This document shows positions 25,430-33,947 of a stretch of 43,169 nucleotides of DNA, piece after piece. The DNA lies in assembly GCA_017416505.1 (NCBI GenBank), contig JAFQCI010000036.1, forward strand, positions 1 through 43,169. The letters are read 5' to 3'. Under the pieces are notes generated by a model. That model did no database searches, was not told the DNA's origin, and saw only the letters and a program-made list of their open reading frames with translations. The stretch's first letter is position 1; the number at the start of each line of letters is the position of its first letter. This stretch comes from Lachnospiraceae bacterium (GTDB lineage Bacteria; Bacillota_A; Clostridia; Lachnospirales; Lachnospiraceae). A program made the position numbers and the translations under genes.

Positions 25430-25452
25430 TTATAATGAGAATAGTTCTTATT
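25430..25452. promoter_or_regulatory. Candidate PerR box between perR and tkt
   Basis: TTATAATGAGAATAG (25430-25444) matches the PerR box TTATAATNATTATAA at 11 of 15 positions, with a perfect left half. An overlapping palindrome, AATGAGAAT-A-GTTCTTATT (25434-25452), has 7 of 9 paired positions. It lies between the perR and tkt promoters, about 17 nt before the tkt -35. Confidence 0.4.
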
Positions 25453-25468
25453 TACGGTTTTTTGGTAC

Positions 25469-25497
25469 TTGCATTTATATATTTATCGTGCTAAAAT
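25469..25497 (+). promoter_or_regulatory. Sigma-A promoter of tkt
   Basis: TTGCAT (25469-25474), 17 nt, TAAAAT (25492-25497); leader of about 40 nt. Confidence 0.65.
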
Positions 25498-25543
25498 CTA
25501 ATTTGTGAAGTTGTGCGAAAACCACATATGGAGGAAATAGATA

Positions 25544-27529
25544 ATGAGCGAAATTGCAAGAAAATCAGTGAACGCTATTCGAGTTTTAGCAGCAGACTCT
25601 GTACAAAAGGCGAATTCAGGACATCCTGGTTTACCATTAGGTTCTGCAGCTATGGCATATGAACTTTGGGCAAATCATATGAATCATAACCCGGCGAATC
25701 CAAAGTGGGTAAATCGTGACAGATTTATTTTATCTGGAGGTCATGGTTCTACTCTTTTATATTCCTTGTTACATTTGTTCGGTTATGGATTAACGATAGA
25801 AGATTTAAAGAATTTCAGACAGTTGGATTCTCTCACACCGGGACATCCGGAATACGGTCATACTGTAGGCGTAGAAGCTACGACAGGTCCATTAGGAGCA
25901 GGAATGGGTATGGCAGTAGGAATGGCGATTGCAGAGGCATATCTGGCAGCGAAATTCAATAAAGAAGGGTTCCCTGTAGTTGACCACTACACTTATGTAT
26001 TAGGCGGCGACGGATGTATGATGGAAGGTATTTCTTCCGAGGCATTTTCTTTGGCAGGAACCTTAGGATTAGGAAAATTAATCGTTTTATACGATTCTAA
26101 TAATATTTCCATTGAAGGTGGTACTGATATTGCCTTTACAGAAAATGTTTCTAAGAGATTTGAAGCCTTCGGATTCCAGACACTAAGAGTCGAAGATGGA
26201 AATGACCTGGATGAAATTGCAAAGGCCATTGAAGAAGCGAAGAAAGACACTTCCAGACCAACTATGATTGAAGTAAAGACAAAGATTGGTTTCGGTTGCC
26301 CTGCGAAGGAAGGAAAGGCATCTGCTCATGGCGAACCTTTAGGAGTAGATAATGTTGCAGCACTTCGTGAAAATTTAGGATGGGAAGAAACAGAAAGCTT
26401 TTTTGTTCCGGAAGATGTATATGCTCATTATGCTTCTTTAAAAGAAGCTGGTATCAAGAAAGAAGAAGAATGGAACCGCTTATTTGAAAAATACTGTGAA
26501 GCATATCCGGAAATGAAGGAATTATGGGACCAGTATTACGATGTAAATAGAGGCGAGGCAGCTTTTGATTGCGAAGAATTCTGGGCTGTACCGGAAAAAG
26601 CAGACGCTACCAGAAATTTATCTGGTGTTATGATTAATAAAATTAAGAACTTACTTCCAAACTTCATTGGAGGTGCGGCTGATTTAGCTCCTTCTACTAA
26701 GACCTATATGAAGGATGAGGGAGATTTTTCGAAAGATAATTATGCAGGAAGAAATCTACATTTTGGTGTAAGAGAAATTGCTATGGCTGCCATTGGAAAC
26801 GGTATTGCTTTACACGGAGGACTTAGAGCCTTTGTTTCGACTTTCTTCGTTTTCAGTGATTATGTAAAGCCGATGGCAAGATTATCATCCTTAATGGGAC
26901 TTCCTCTTACCTATGTATTGACACATGACAGTATAGGAGTTGGGGAAGATGGTCCGACCCATGAGCCAATTGAACAGTTAGCAATGTTCCGTGCTATGCC
27001 GAACTTTAATGTATTCCGTCCGGCAGATGCGACTGAAACAGCAGCAGCATGGTATCATGCAATTACTTGTAATGATGCACCAACTGCATTGGTTTTAAGC
27101 CGTCAGAATTTATCACAACTAGAAGGCTCCAGCAAGGAAGCTTTAAAGGGTGGTTATGTGGTATCAAAAGAACAAAAAGCAACTCCAGATGTGATTCTTA
27201 TGGCTAGTGGTTCAGAAGTTGAATTATGTATTGCAGCGAAGGAAGAGTTATTAAAAGATGGTATTGATGCCAGAGTGGTAAGTATGCCATGTATGGATTT
27301 GTTTGAACAACAATCCAAAGAATATAAAGAAGAAGTGTTACCTTCTAATGTGACTAAGAGAGTCGCAGTAGAGGCAGCAGCTGATTTCGGATGGGGCAAA
27401 TATGTGGGCTTAGATGGAGCATATGTAACCATGCAGTCCTTTGGAGCATCTGCACCAGCAGCAAAGTTGTTTGAAAAATTTGGTTTCACACAGGAAAATG
27501 TTGTGAAGACTGTAAAAGAGATTTTGTAG
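25544..27529 (+). CDS. tkt: Transketolase
   Basis: Thiamine-diphosphate enzyme that moves two-carbon units between sugar phosphates in the non-oxidative pentose phosphate pathway. 661 residues, full length, one chain (many Clostridia split it in two). The ThDP motif begins GDGCMMEGISSEA near residue 155 and ends NNISIEG. Substrate-binding His residues are in NSGHPGLPLG (residues about 25-34), and the catalytic Glu region lies in FGVREIAMAAIGNG. GGAGG precedes the ATG. It has its own promoter and a terminator at 27605. It is divergent from perR, with a possible PerR box between them. Confidence 0.96.
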   Translation: MSEIARKSVNAIRVLAADSVQKANSGHPGLPLGSAAMAYELWANHMNHNPANPKWVNRDRFILSGGHGSTLLYSLLHLFGYGLTIEDLKNFRQLDSLTPGHPEYGHTVGVEATTGPLGAGMGMAVGMAIAEAYLAAKFNKEGFPVVDHYTYVLGGDGCMMEGISSEAFSLAGTLGLGKLIVLYDSNNISIEGGTDIAFTENVSKRFEAFGFQTLRVEDGNDLDEIAKAIEEAKKDTSRPTMIEVKTKIGFGCPAKEGKASAHGEPLGVDNVAALRENLGWEETESFFVPEDVYAHYASLKEAGIKKEEEWNRLFEKYCEAYPEMKELWDQYYDVNRGEAAFDCEEFWAVPEKADATRNLSGVMINKIKNLLPNFIGGAADLAPSTKTYMKDEGDFSKDNYAGRNLHFGVREIAMAAIGNGIALHGGLRAFVSTFFVFSDYVKPMARLSSLMGLPLTYVLTHDSIGVGEDGPTHEPIEQLAMFRAMPNFNVFRPADATETAAAWYHAITCNDAPTALVLSRQNLSQLEGSSKEALKGGYVVSKEQKATPDVILMASGSEVELCIAAKEELLKDGIDARVVSMPCMDLFEQQSKEYKEEVLPSNVTKRVAVEAAADFGWGKYVGLDGAYVTMQSFGASAPAAKLFEKFGFTQENVVKTVKEIL

Positions 27530-27604
27530 AAAATATAAGAAATATTTTGATATTTATCCCGAAGCGAAAGTTGTATAAATTTTAGTGAAAGCATAAAATA
27601 TAGG

Positions 27605-27655
27605 AATCCTAACTAAGAGATAAGATTGAAAATTATTTTTTGGTTAGGATTTTTT
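27605..27655 (+). terminator. Intrinsic terminator of tkt
   Basis: AATCCTAAC (27605-27613) pairs with GTTAGGATT (27643-27651), followed by TTTTT; the loop is long and AT-rich. Confidence 0.75.
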
Positions 27656-27723
27656 GTTGAAAAATACTAAAAATAAGAATTATCTTTTCAAATGATGAAA
27701 AATAGATTAAAATAAGAAGAGTA

Positions 27724-27775
27724 AACTATGGGTGGTGTCTGCCCTTCAGACAGATACCCGGTTAATAGGATAGTT
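27724..27775 (+). promoter_or_regulatory. Structured leader before the GGDEF gene
   Basis: AACTATGGGT (27724-27733) pairs with ACCC (27756-27759) and ATAGTT (27770-27775), leaving a 10-nt bulge GGTTAATAGG on the 3' side. Inside, TGTCTG (27736-27741) pairs with CAGACA (27747-27752) across a CCCTT loop, with a GG/GAT internal loop between. The bulge holds an AGGA that could be a ribosome site for an ATG at 27776. It does not match the c-di-GMP-I or -II riboswitch sequences I know. Frames starting at 27728 would translate through it. Confidence 0.5.
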
Positions 27776-27793
27776 ATGTGTGGGGTGAAGAGG

Positions 27794-30700
27794 ATGAAGA
27801 TAGATGTCCGTTTGCTTGTTCAATCCTTCTTTATGGATGAATCCAAAAATTATATGGTAGTACGTCATTATAATATGTTAAATGTGGCGGAGAAGGATTT
27901 GGCTTCTCTGGAAGTCGAAGAGGATGCTATTTTTATGTTTTATTCTTTCCAAAATGCAGGAGTTATGGAACCGTATGCTCCTTTGTTGCCATGGATAAAG
28001 CAGATTTATGAGGAAAAATATAAAGAAAGATATTCGATTCCGGAATTTTTGGAAGTTTGCGGAGTGTATTATCTGCATCGATGTATCTTTGAAAAATATC
28101 TATTAGGGGAAAGAATTGAGAGAAAAGAAGAAGTTGTAGTAGAAGAATTGGTATACGAGAATCGCAAGATGCTGGAAAACTTTGAGAAGATATTTTTGTT
28201 TATTATACAGGAATATCGTTTGTATGCAGTAATTCAGCATATACATTTGGCGGACATTTGTTTTTTCCATTTAATGCAGCGGTTAATGAAGAATATTACC
28301 AATTCGAATTTTAAAATATTAATGCTTTTTAACGACCAGTTCCGTTTGACGGTAGAGAAAAAGAAGCATTGGGATGTATGGTATAAGTATGTTCTGGAAA
28401 ATAAGCTGGAATATGAGTGGGTAGATAAAAAACAGTTAAAGGATGAAACCTTATCCAGGGATTTTGTAGTAGATAAAAAACATATGGACGAATACGAAGA
28501 GGCTTTGAATGCTTTGAAATGTTTTTATGCCTTCCATGATGTTATGGAATATATTAAACCAGTGTATGACAGTATGGATGCCTGGAAGAAGGACGTGGAG
28601 TTAAAATATCTTCAGCGAATTTCCTTTGTTTATATTCATACCGCACTTTTGATGAATGATATGAACAAAGCTTCTTTGGCAATAGAAAAGGTATCAAAGT
28701 TATGTGACTTTGATGAAGGTAGCGAGGAAACATTTAATTACTACTATTTTAGGGCGTTGAATGGTTTTCGTATCGGTAAAGTAAACGAGGTACGTCAAAA
28801 CAGTAAGATTGCTATATTAATAGCAGAAGAACTGGGAAATGAAGAACTTAGGTTAAAAGCCAGAATTTTCAATGTAATGGCTAGTTTTGCAGGCTGGAAG
28901 GAATTGTATCTATGTGATTTTACCTTTGATATGGATGAGGAGCTGGTAGAGGAATTAAAAAACAAAAAGTATTATAATTCTCTAGCGTACATTTATTGTT
29001 TTGGTTTTGACCATGACGAAGAAGTGTTGAAGGAAATTGCAGAAGGAAAAAGAGAACCGGTATATTTTAATAGAGCCATAGCTATTGGTGAGTATATTGG
29101 AAATAATGATTTTCTTATGACAGCCTATATGAAGAATATCATTATATATAATAAAATGAATTACCATGACTATGCCAATGAAATGCATAGAAAGAGATTG
29201 GAAGTTATCCGTAAAGAAGGGGATGAAATCCGTATCGCCCATGTTTATGGGGGGCTTGGTTATAATGCCACAATTCAGGAGAAATTTGAAGAGGCGGATA
29301 GCTATTTGAATGAATCTGCCGTGATTTTGAATCGTCATGCCATTGCAGATGAAACTGGAGAGGCACTTTATAATATTGCAGTAAATTGTTTCGTTGCTGG
29401 AATGTATAAAGAGGCGGTAAAAAGTCTTGAAATCCTATATGAGGTATTAGAAAAGATTAAACTAATGAGTATCCGCCTGTGTGGTGCGTGTAAATTATAT
29501 ACTCTTTCTGCATTAAGTTATCATTATCTGGGTGAAGAATATAATTGTTACCGTTATTTCTTAAAAATAGAAACCATTGTCCGGGTATTGCTGGAAAGAG
29601 AAAACCAGGAGGCTTCTTCCGGGGAAGAGTTGATGTATTATTATGTAAATAAGTTGATTCTTAGTAAAAATGAGGCTCCTGAAGTAAGGGAAAAACTCTT
29701 TCAAAAGACAGAGTATTATTTTGAAAAGGATAAAGCAGAACAATATATCTTCCTTTCTGTTTTAGCAAAAGAATGTTTTGAATTCTTGTTAGAGCAAGGA
29801 AGAGAAGAGGAAGCAGAGGCGTATCTGAAAGATAAAATTGAACTTTGTAAAACCTATCAGCTTTCCATGAAACAGGAACAATTAGAATATTTACTTTCTA
29901 AAAGAAAGATGCCACCTAAGAAATATTTAAATATAGGTTTAAAGTCATTGACGGAGGCAGAAATTCTTGAAATGGCAACCAGTGAAGGCATTAAGATACA
30001 ATTAAGGGAAAGAGAAAAGGACATTAATTTCCTTCGAATCTGGCAGGAGATATTAAACCGGGATGACCTTGCTCTGGAAGAATTACAACAAAAAGCCATA
30101 GGTGTATTGCAAACTACTTATGGTCTGGATTCCATTATTTCTTTCCAAAAAGAAGAGGATGAATATGTTGTTTCTTATATGAGTGCTGGATTGGACATTG
30201 AGAAAGTTGATTTGGATAAGATATTCCGTTTTATGAGTGAGTATAAGCATTCCTTTATTTGCCAGTGGGTGGATAAGAATTATTTTGAATTTGCTGATGT
30301 AGAGGATGCTTTTGAGGGAAAGAAACGAAGCACTTTAATTGGTACTTATCATGAACGGAGTAAGAGTGTAACAGTATGTGCCATTACCATTGGTGATAAT
30401 GTAGCCATTCGACGGGAAGTATTGAATGAGAAGAATTTGTTTACCATAGAATTTGCAGTAGAACAGATGCAGGTAACTTTAGAACGAATTCGTAACAGAC
30501 AAATGCTTGCCATGATGAAAGAAGAATTAGAGAAGATGGCAGTTACAGATAATCTTACAGGTTTATACAATCGACAGGGATTTAATTTGAAGATTAAAGA
30601 AGAAGAACAAAAGCACGCCGTTTCCATGAGCAATGTATTATTATATATTGATTTGGATAATTTCAAATACTATAATGATACCTTTGGTCATGAAATTGGA

Positions 30701-31063
30701 GATTTGGTATTGATGCAGTTTGCTCAGATATTCAAAGATACCATTGGAGAAAAAGGGTACGCTGTGCGATATGGTGGAGATGAATTTGTTCTAGTTTTAC
30801 GAGATAGTGGAGAAGAGGAAGCAATGAAAATCGTGGAACAAATCTACGAGAATATATCCGATGGATTTAAAGGATTGCTTTCGGAAAAATATAAGACCAC
30901 AGTAGTGATTCCGAACGATAAGAAAATCTCTTGTTCTATTGGTATTGCACAATATATTGCCGGTAATAAGAATAATATACTGGATGCGTTATCAAAAGCG
31001 GATAAATTGTTATATTCAGTGAAGAAAGACGGAAAAGGCAGATTTGCCATTGCTGATTCCTAA
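27794..31063 (+). CDS. Diguanylate cyclase with long TPR-like sensor region
   Basis: About 1,089 residues, no membrane helices, so cytosolic. The C-terminal GGDEF domain (from about residue 920) opens with VTDNLTGLYNRQGF, contains YIDLDNFKYYNDTFGHEIGD and has an intact RYGGDEF with GGDEF at residues 994-998; it should make c-di-GMP from two GTP. The RxxD product-inhibition site expected just before GGDEF is absent. Residues about 760-900 look GAF-like. The first ~700 residues are helical with TPR-like pairs, as in large Lachnospiraceae and Clostridium GGDEF proteins, and probably bind a protein partner. Start uncertain: 27794 has GGTGA spaced 5 nt; 27776 (AGGA, 5 nt) and 27728 are possible. 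Monocistronic. Confidence 0.88.
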   Translation: MKIDVRLLVQSFFMDESKNYMVVRHYNMLNVAEKDLASLEVEEDAIFMFYSFQNAGVMEPYAPLLPWIKQIYEEKYKERYSIPEFLEVCGVYYLHRCIFEKYLLGERIERKEEVVVEELVYENRKMLENFEKIFLFIIQEYRLYAVIQHIHLADICFFHLMQRLMKNITNSNFKILMLFNDQFRLTVEKKKHWDVWYKYVLENKLEYEWVDKKQLKDETLSRDFVVDKKHMDEYEEALNALKCFYAFHDVMEYIKPVYDSMDAWKKDVELKYLQRISFVYIHTALLMNDMNKASLAIEKVSKLCDFDEGSEETFNYYYFRALNGFRIGKVNEVRQNSKIAILIAEELGNEELRLKARIFNVMASFAGWKELYLCDFTFDMDEELVEELKNKKYYNSLAYIYCFGFDHDEEVLKEIAEGKREPVYFNRAIAIGEYIGNNDFLMTAYMKNIIIYNKMNYHDYANEMHRKRLEVIRKEGDEIRIAHVYGGLGYNATIQEKFEEADSYLNESAVILNRHAIADETGEALYNIAVNCFVAGMYKEAVKSLEILYEVLEKIKLMSIRLCGACKLYTLSALSYHYLGEEYNCYRYFLKIETIVRVLLERENQEASSGEELMYYYVNKLILSKNEAPEVREKLFQKTEYYFEKDKAEQYIFLSVLAKECFEFLLEQGREEEAEAYLKDKIELCKTYQLSMKQEQLEYLLSKRKMPPKKYLNIGLKSLTEAEILEMATSEGIKIQLREREKDINFLRIWQEILNRDDLALEELQQKAIGVLQTTYGLDSIISFQKEEDEYVVSYMSAGLDIEKVDLDKIFRFMSEYKHSFICQWVDKNYFEFADVEDAFEGKKRSTLIGTYHERSKSVTVCAITIGDNVAIRREVLNEKNLFTIEFAVEQMQVTLERIRNRQMLAMMKEELEKMAVTDNLTGLYNRQGFNLKIKEEEQKHAVSMSNVLLYIDLDNFKYYNDTFGHEIGDLVLMQFAQIFKDTIGEKGYAVRYGGDEFVLVLRDSGEEEAMKIVEQIYENISDGFKGLLSEKYKTTVVIPNDKKISCSIGIAQYIAGNKNNILDALSKADKLLYSVKKDGKGRFAIADS

Positions 31064-31066
31064 TGT

Positions 31067-31144
31067 AAAAAGTACGAAAAATGCACCTTAAATGTTAGAT
31101 GAATGTGGACTGACATTTAAGGTGCATTTAAAATGTACTTTTTT
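31067..31144. terminator. Bidirectional terminator
   Basis: A perfect 16-bp stem, AATGCACCTTAAATGT (31080-31095) with its complement at 31113-31128. An outer stem, AAAAGTAC / GTACTTTT, gives T runs in both directions. It lies between the converging GGDEF gene and the gene at 31143. Confidence 0.92.
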
Positions 31145-31655
31145 ATTTTTTGCCCTTCTTTTTTGAATTGCCGGAAGTGGCTTGTTCTTCTTGAAGTTGT
31201 TTTTCTAATTTTGCCTGCTTTTTCTTAAGCTTTGCAATAAAGCCTGTCTTTTTCGATACAGGTGCCGGTTGTGCGCCTCTTAAGTTCTTTACGCCTATGA
31301 TATAGATACCACTGATGGATGCTTTTACCTCTGCCTTTACCGGAAGTTCATCAAAAATAGCATCATCACAAATTAATGACATAATCTTTGGTCCTATTTT
31401 GGCTTTTACAATTGGAACTTTAGTACGTCTTGCGATTTTTGGTGTCTGTTCTAAGACTATTTTGGGAAGGTTGGCTTCCGAAAGTTTCATGTACTTTTTG
31501 TCAATGATGAGCATAGATGTGGTTTGTGCCATAGCTTCCATCTGGGCTCTGTTGTCCACTTGTTTTTGCTGCATACGTTTTCCGAGGAAATATAATACAG
31601 CCATAATAACAAGCATTACAACCAATACGATGAGTAGAATCATCCAAAGTTTCAT
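31143..31655 (-). CDS. Uncharacterised single-pass membrane protein
   Basis: 170 residues; I do not recognise the family. One N-terminal hydrophobic helix at residues 4-25 is followed by KRMQQKQ, so the remainder is probably cytosolic. The middle has repeated Ile/Val/Lys-rich strands (TKVPIVKAKIGPKIMSLICD), and the last 40 residues are very rich in Lys with a short coiled-coil stretch (AKLKKKQAKLEKQLQEEQ). The basic tail suggests contact with nucleic acid or membrane, but that is speculation. GGAGGAG precedes the ATG at 31655. It is monocistronic, with a possible promoter at 31752-31780. Confidence 0.75.
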   Translation of the reverse strand: MKLWMILLIVLVVMLVIMAVLYFLGKRMQQKQVDNRAQMEAMAQTTSMLIIDKKYMKLSEANLPKIVLEQTPKIARRTKVPIVKAKIGPKIMSLICDDAIFDELPVKAEVKASISGIYIIGVKNLRGAQPAPVSKKTGFIAKLKKKQAKLEKQLQEEQATSGNSKKKGKK

Positions 31656-31751
31656 AGTTTCTCCTCCAATATAATTAAAATCTTTGTGATTTCTCCTGCA
31701 ATGCTGGTATAAAAAGAGTCATCTAACACAGGATAAACACTCTATTTCATC

Positions 31752-31780
31752 ATTCTACCATTTTTTCTTAAAAGTGAAAA
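31752..31780 (-). promoter_or_regulatory. Candidate promoter of the 31143-31655 gene
   Basis: On the minus strand, TTTTCA (31780-31775), 17 nt, TAGAAT (31757-31752). The -35 is weak. Confidence 0.35.
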
Positions 31781-31848
31781 GAGTTTTTTCAGTATTTTTC
31801 CACAAATGAACAGAATTATTTCTCATGCAGTAACCCATTTTGCGATTA

Positions 31849-31876
31849 TTGACAAACCCTTATAAAGTGGTATAAT
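31849..31876 (+). promoter_or_regulatory. Sigma-A promoter of thrS
   Basis: TTGACA (31849-31854), 16 nt, perfect TATAAT (31871-31876). Only about 43 nt separate the expected start from the thrS ATG, too little for a T-box, although AGTAT/ATACT could form a small hairpin. Confidence 0.8.
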
Positions 31877-31925
31877 TCTAGTATCTATGTGAGATTGGAA
31901 TACTTTAAAATAAAGGAGAAAAATT

Positions 31926-33884
31926 ATGAAAATTACATTAAAAGATGGTTCTTTTAAAGAATATGACCATGCTGTTCGCGTGTTGGATATTGCAAGTGAT
32001 ATTAGCGAAGGACTTGCACGTATGGCATGTGCAGCAGAAATAAATGGAGAAGTGAAAGACCTTAGAACCGTAGTAGAAGAAGATTGCGAATTAAGCATCT
32101 TAACATTTAATGATGACCTGGGAAAGAAAGCATATTGGCACACTACTTCCCATGTGTTGGCACAGGCGGTAAAGAGATTGTATCCAAATGCAAAACTTGC
32201 CATTGGACCAGCCATTGACACCGGATTTTATTATGATTTTGACTGTGAATCATTCTCCAGAGAAGATTTGGATAAAATCGAAGCAGAAATGAAGAAAATC
32301 ATAAAAGAAGGCGATGAATTAGAATACTTTACTTTAAGCAGAGAAGAAGCCATTGCCCTAATGAAAGAAAAAGAGGAACCTTATAAGGTGGAATTAATCG
32401 AAGACTTAAAAGAAGGGGAAACGATTTCCTTCTATCGTCAGGGAGAATTTGTAGACCTTTGTGCAGGACCTCATTTGATGTCAACTAAGCCGATTAAGGC
32501 ATTTAAGCTGATTTCTTCTTCCGGTGCATATTGGAGAGGTTCTGAAAAGAATAAGATGCTTACCAGAGTTTATGGAACTTCTTATACGAAGAAGGCAGAC
32601 TTGGATGAATATCTTGCACATTTGGAAGATATTAAGAAGCGCGACCATAATAAACTGGGAAGAGAAATGGAATTATTTACTACAGTAGATGTAATCGGAC
32701 AGGGTCTTCCATTGTTAATGCCTAAGGGTGTAACCATGATTAACACCTTACAAAGATGGATTGAAGACGAAGAAGAAAAGAGAGGGTATGTAAGAACCAA
32801 AACTCCTCTTATGGCAAAATCCGATTTATATAAGATTTCCGGACATTGGGATCATTATAAGGATGGAATGTTTGTATTAGGAGATGAAGAAAAGGATAAG
32901 GAAGTCTTTGCCCTTCGCCCAATGACTTGCCCATTCCAGTATTATGTATATAAAAACAGCCAGAAGAGTTATCGTGACCTGCCACTTCGTTACGGTGAAA
33001 CTTCTACCTTATTCCGTAATGAAGACTCTGGAGAAATGCATGGATTAACCAGAGTACGTCAGTTCACTATTTCAGAAGGTCACTTGATTGTAAGACCAGA
33101 CCAGATGGATGAAGAATTTAAGGGATGTCTGGATTTGGCAAGATATTGTCTTAAGACATTAGGGGTAGAAGAAGATGTTACCTACCGTTTGTCTAAATGG
33201 GACCCAAGTAATAAAGAAAAATACATTGGTACAGAAGAAGTTTGGGAAGAAACCCAAAACAGAATCCGTAAGGTATTGAATGAATTAGAGATTCCATTTG
33301 AAGAAGCAGAAGGAGAAGCTGCATTCTATGGTCCTAAAGTAGATATTCAGGCTAAGAACGTATATGGAAAAGAAGACACCATGATTACCATTCAATGGGA
33401 TGCGATTTTAGCAGAACAATTTGATATGTATTATATTGACCAGAACGGAGAAAAGGTTCGTCCATACATCATTCATAGAACTTCTATGGGATGTTATGAA
33501 AGAACTTTGGCTTGGCTGATTGAAAAATATGCAGGTCTTTTCCCTACCTGGTTATGTCCGGAACAGGTGCGTATTTTACCGATTTCCGAAAAGTATCATG
33601 CTTATGCAAAACAAGTAGAAACTACTTTGAAAGAAAACGGAATCCGTGTTACTGTGGATGAACGTGCAGAAAAGATTGGTTATAAGATTAGAGAAACCAG
33701 ATTGGATCGTGTTCCTTATATGTTGGTAGTAGGACAAAACGAAGAAGAAAATAATGTAGTTTCTGTTCGTAGCCGTTATTTAGGAGATGAGGGACAAAAA
33801 CCTTTAGATACTTTTGTAAATGATATCTGCAAGGAAATCAGAACAAAAGAAATTCGTAAAATTGAGGTAGAAGAAAATAAATAA
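31926..33884 (+). CDS. thrS: Threonyl-tRNA synthetase
   Basis: Class II synthetase that charges tRNA-Thr and edits mischarged Ser. 652 residues, full length with all domains: TGS (about residues 1-62), editing domain with HTTSHVLAQAVKRL near residue 74 and the DLCAGPH block near residue 180, catalytic core with RPMTCPFQYYVYKN and TRVRQFTISEGH, and the C-terminal anticodon-binding domain (from about residue 545, VRILPISEKYHAYA). AAAGGAG precedes the ATG. It has a strong constitutive-looking promoter and no T-box, unlike thrS in many Firmicutes. A binding-protein gene follows after 63 nt and may share the transcript, since I see no terminator between. Confidence 0.97.
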   Translation: MKITLKDGSFKEYDHAVRVLDIASDISEGLARMACAAEINGEVKDLRTVVEEDCELSILTFNDDLGKKAYWHTTSHVLAQAVKRLYPNAKLAIGPAIDTGFYYDFDCESFSREDLDKIEAEMKKIIKEGDELEYFTLSREEAIALMKEKEEPYKVELIEDLKEGETISFYRQGEFVDLCAGPHLMSTKPIKAFKLISSSGAYWRGSEKNKMLTRVYGTSYTKKADLDEYLAHLEDIKKRDHNKLGREMELFTTVDVIGQGLPLLMPKGVTMINTLQRWIEDEEEKRGYVRTKTPLMAKSDLYKISGHWDHYKDGMFVLGDEEKDKEVFALRPMTCPFQYYVYKNSQKSYRDLPLRYGETSTLFRNEDSGEMHGLTRVRQFTISEGHLIVRPDQMDEEFKGCLDLARYCLKTLGVEEDVTYRLSKWDPSNKEKYIGTEEVWEETQNRIRKVLNELEIPFEEAEGEAAFYGPKVDIQAKNVYGKEDTMITIQWDAILAEQFDMYYIDQNGEKVRPYIIHRTSMGCYERTLAWLIEKYAGLFPTWLCPEQVRILPISEKYHAYAKQVETTLKENGIRVTVDERAEKIGYKIRETRLDRVPYMLVVGQNEEENNVVSVRSRYLGDEGQKPLDTFVNDICKEIRTKEIRKIEVEENK

Positions 33885-33947
33885 GCTTAGAATAACCGAG
33901 GCCGAAGTGTATCTGTAATATTCAAATAAATGAAGGAGAAATAAAGT

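Noticed and set aside
27728..27793. N-terminal extension of the GGDEF protein (start at 27728)
   Set aside because: The extension encodes the strands of a hairpin and has a poor ribosome site; starts at 27776 or 27794 fit better. It is not excluded.
27700..27800. c-di-GMP riboswitch before the GGDEF gene
   Set aside because: The sequence has a hairpin structure but lacks the GEMM core (GACGCAAAGCC-type) and the c-di-GMP-II core.
31656..31925. T-box leader for thrS
   Set aside because: No T-box sequence (TGGNACCGCG-type), and the strong promoter leaves a leader of only about 43 nt.
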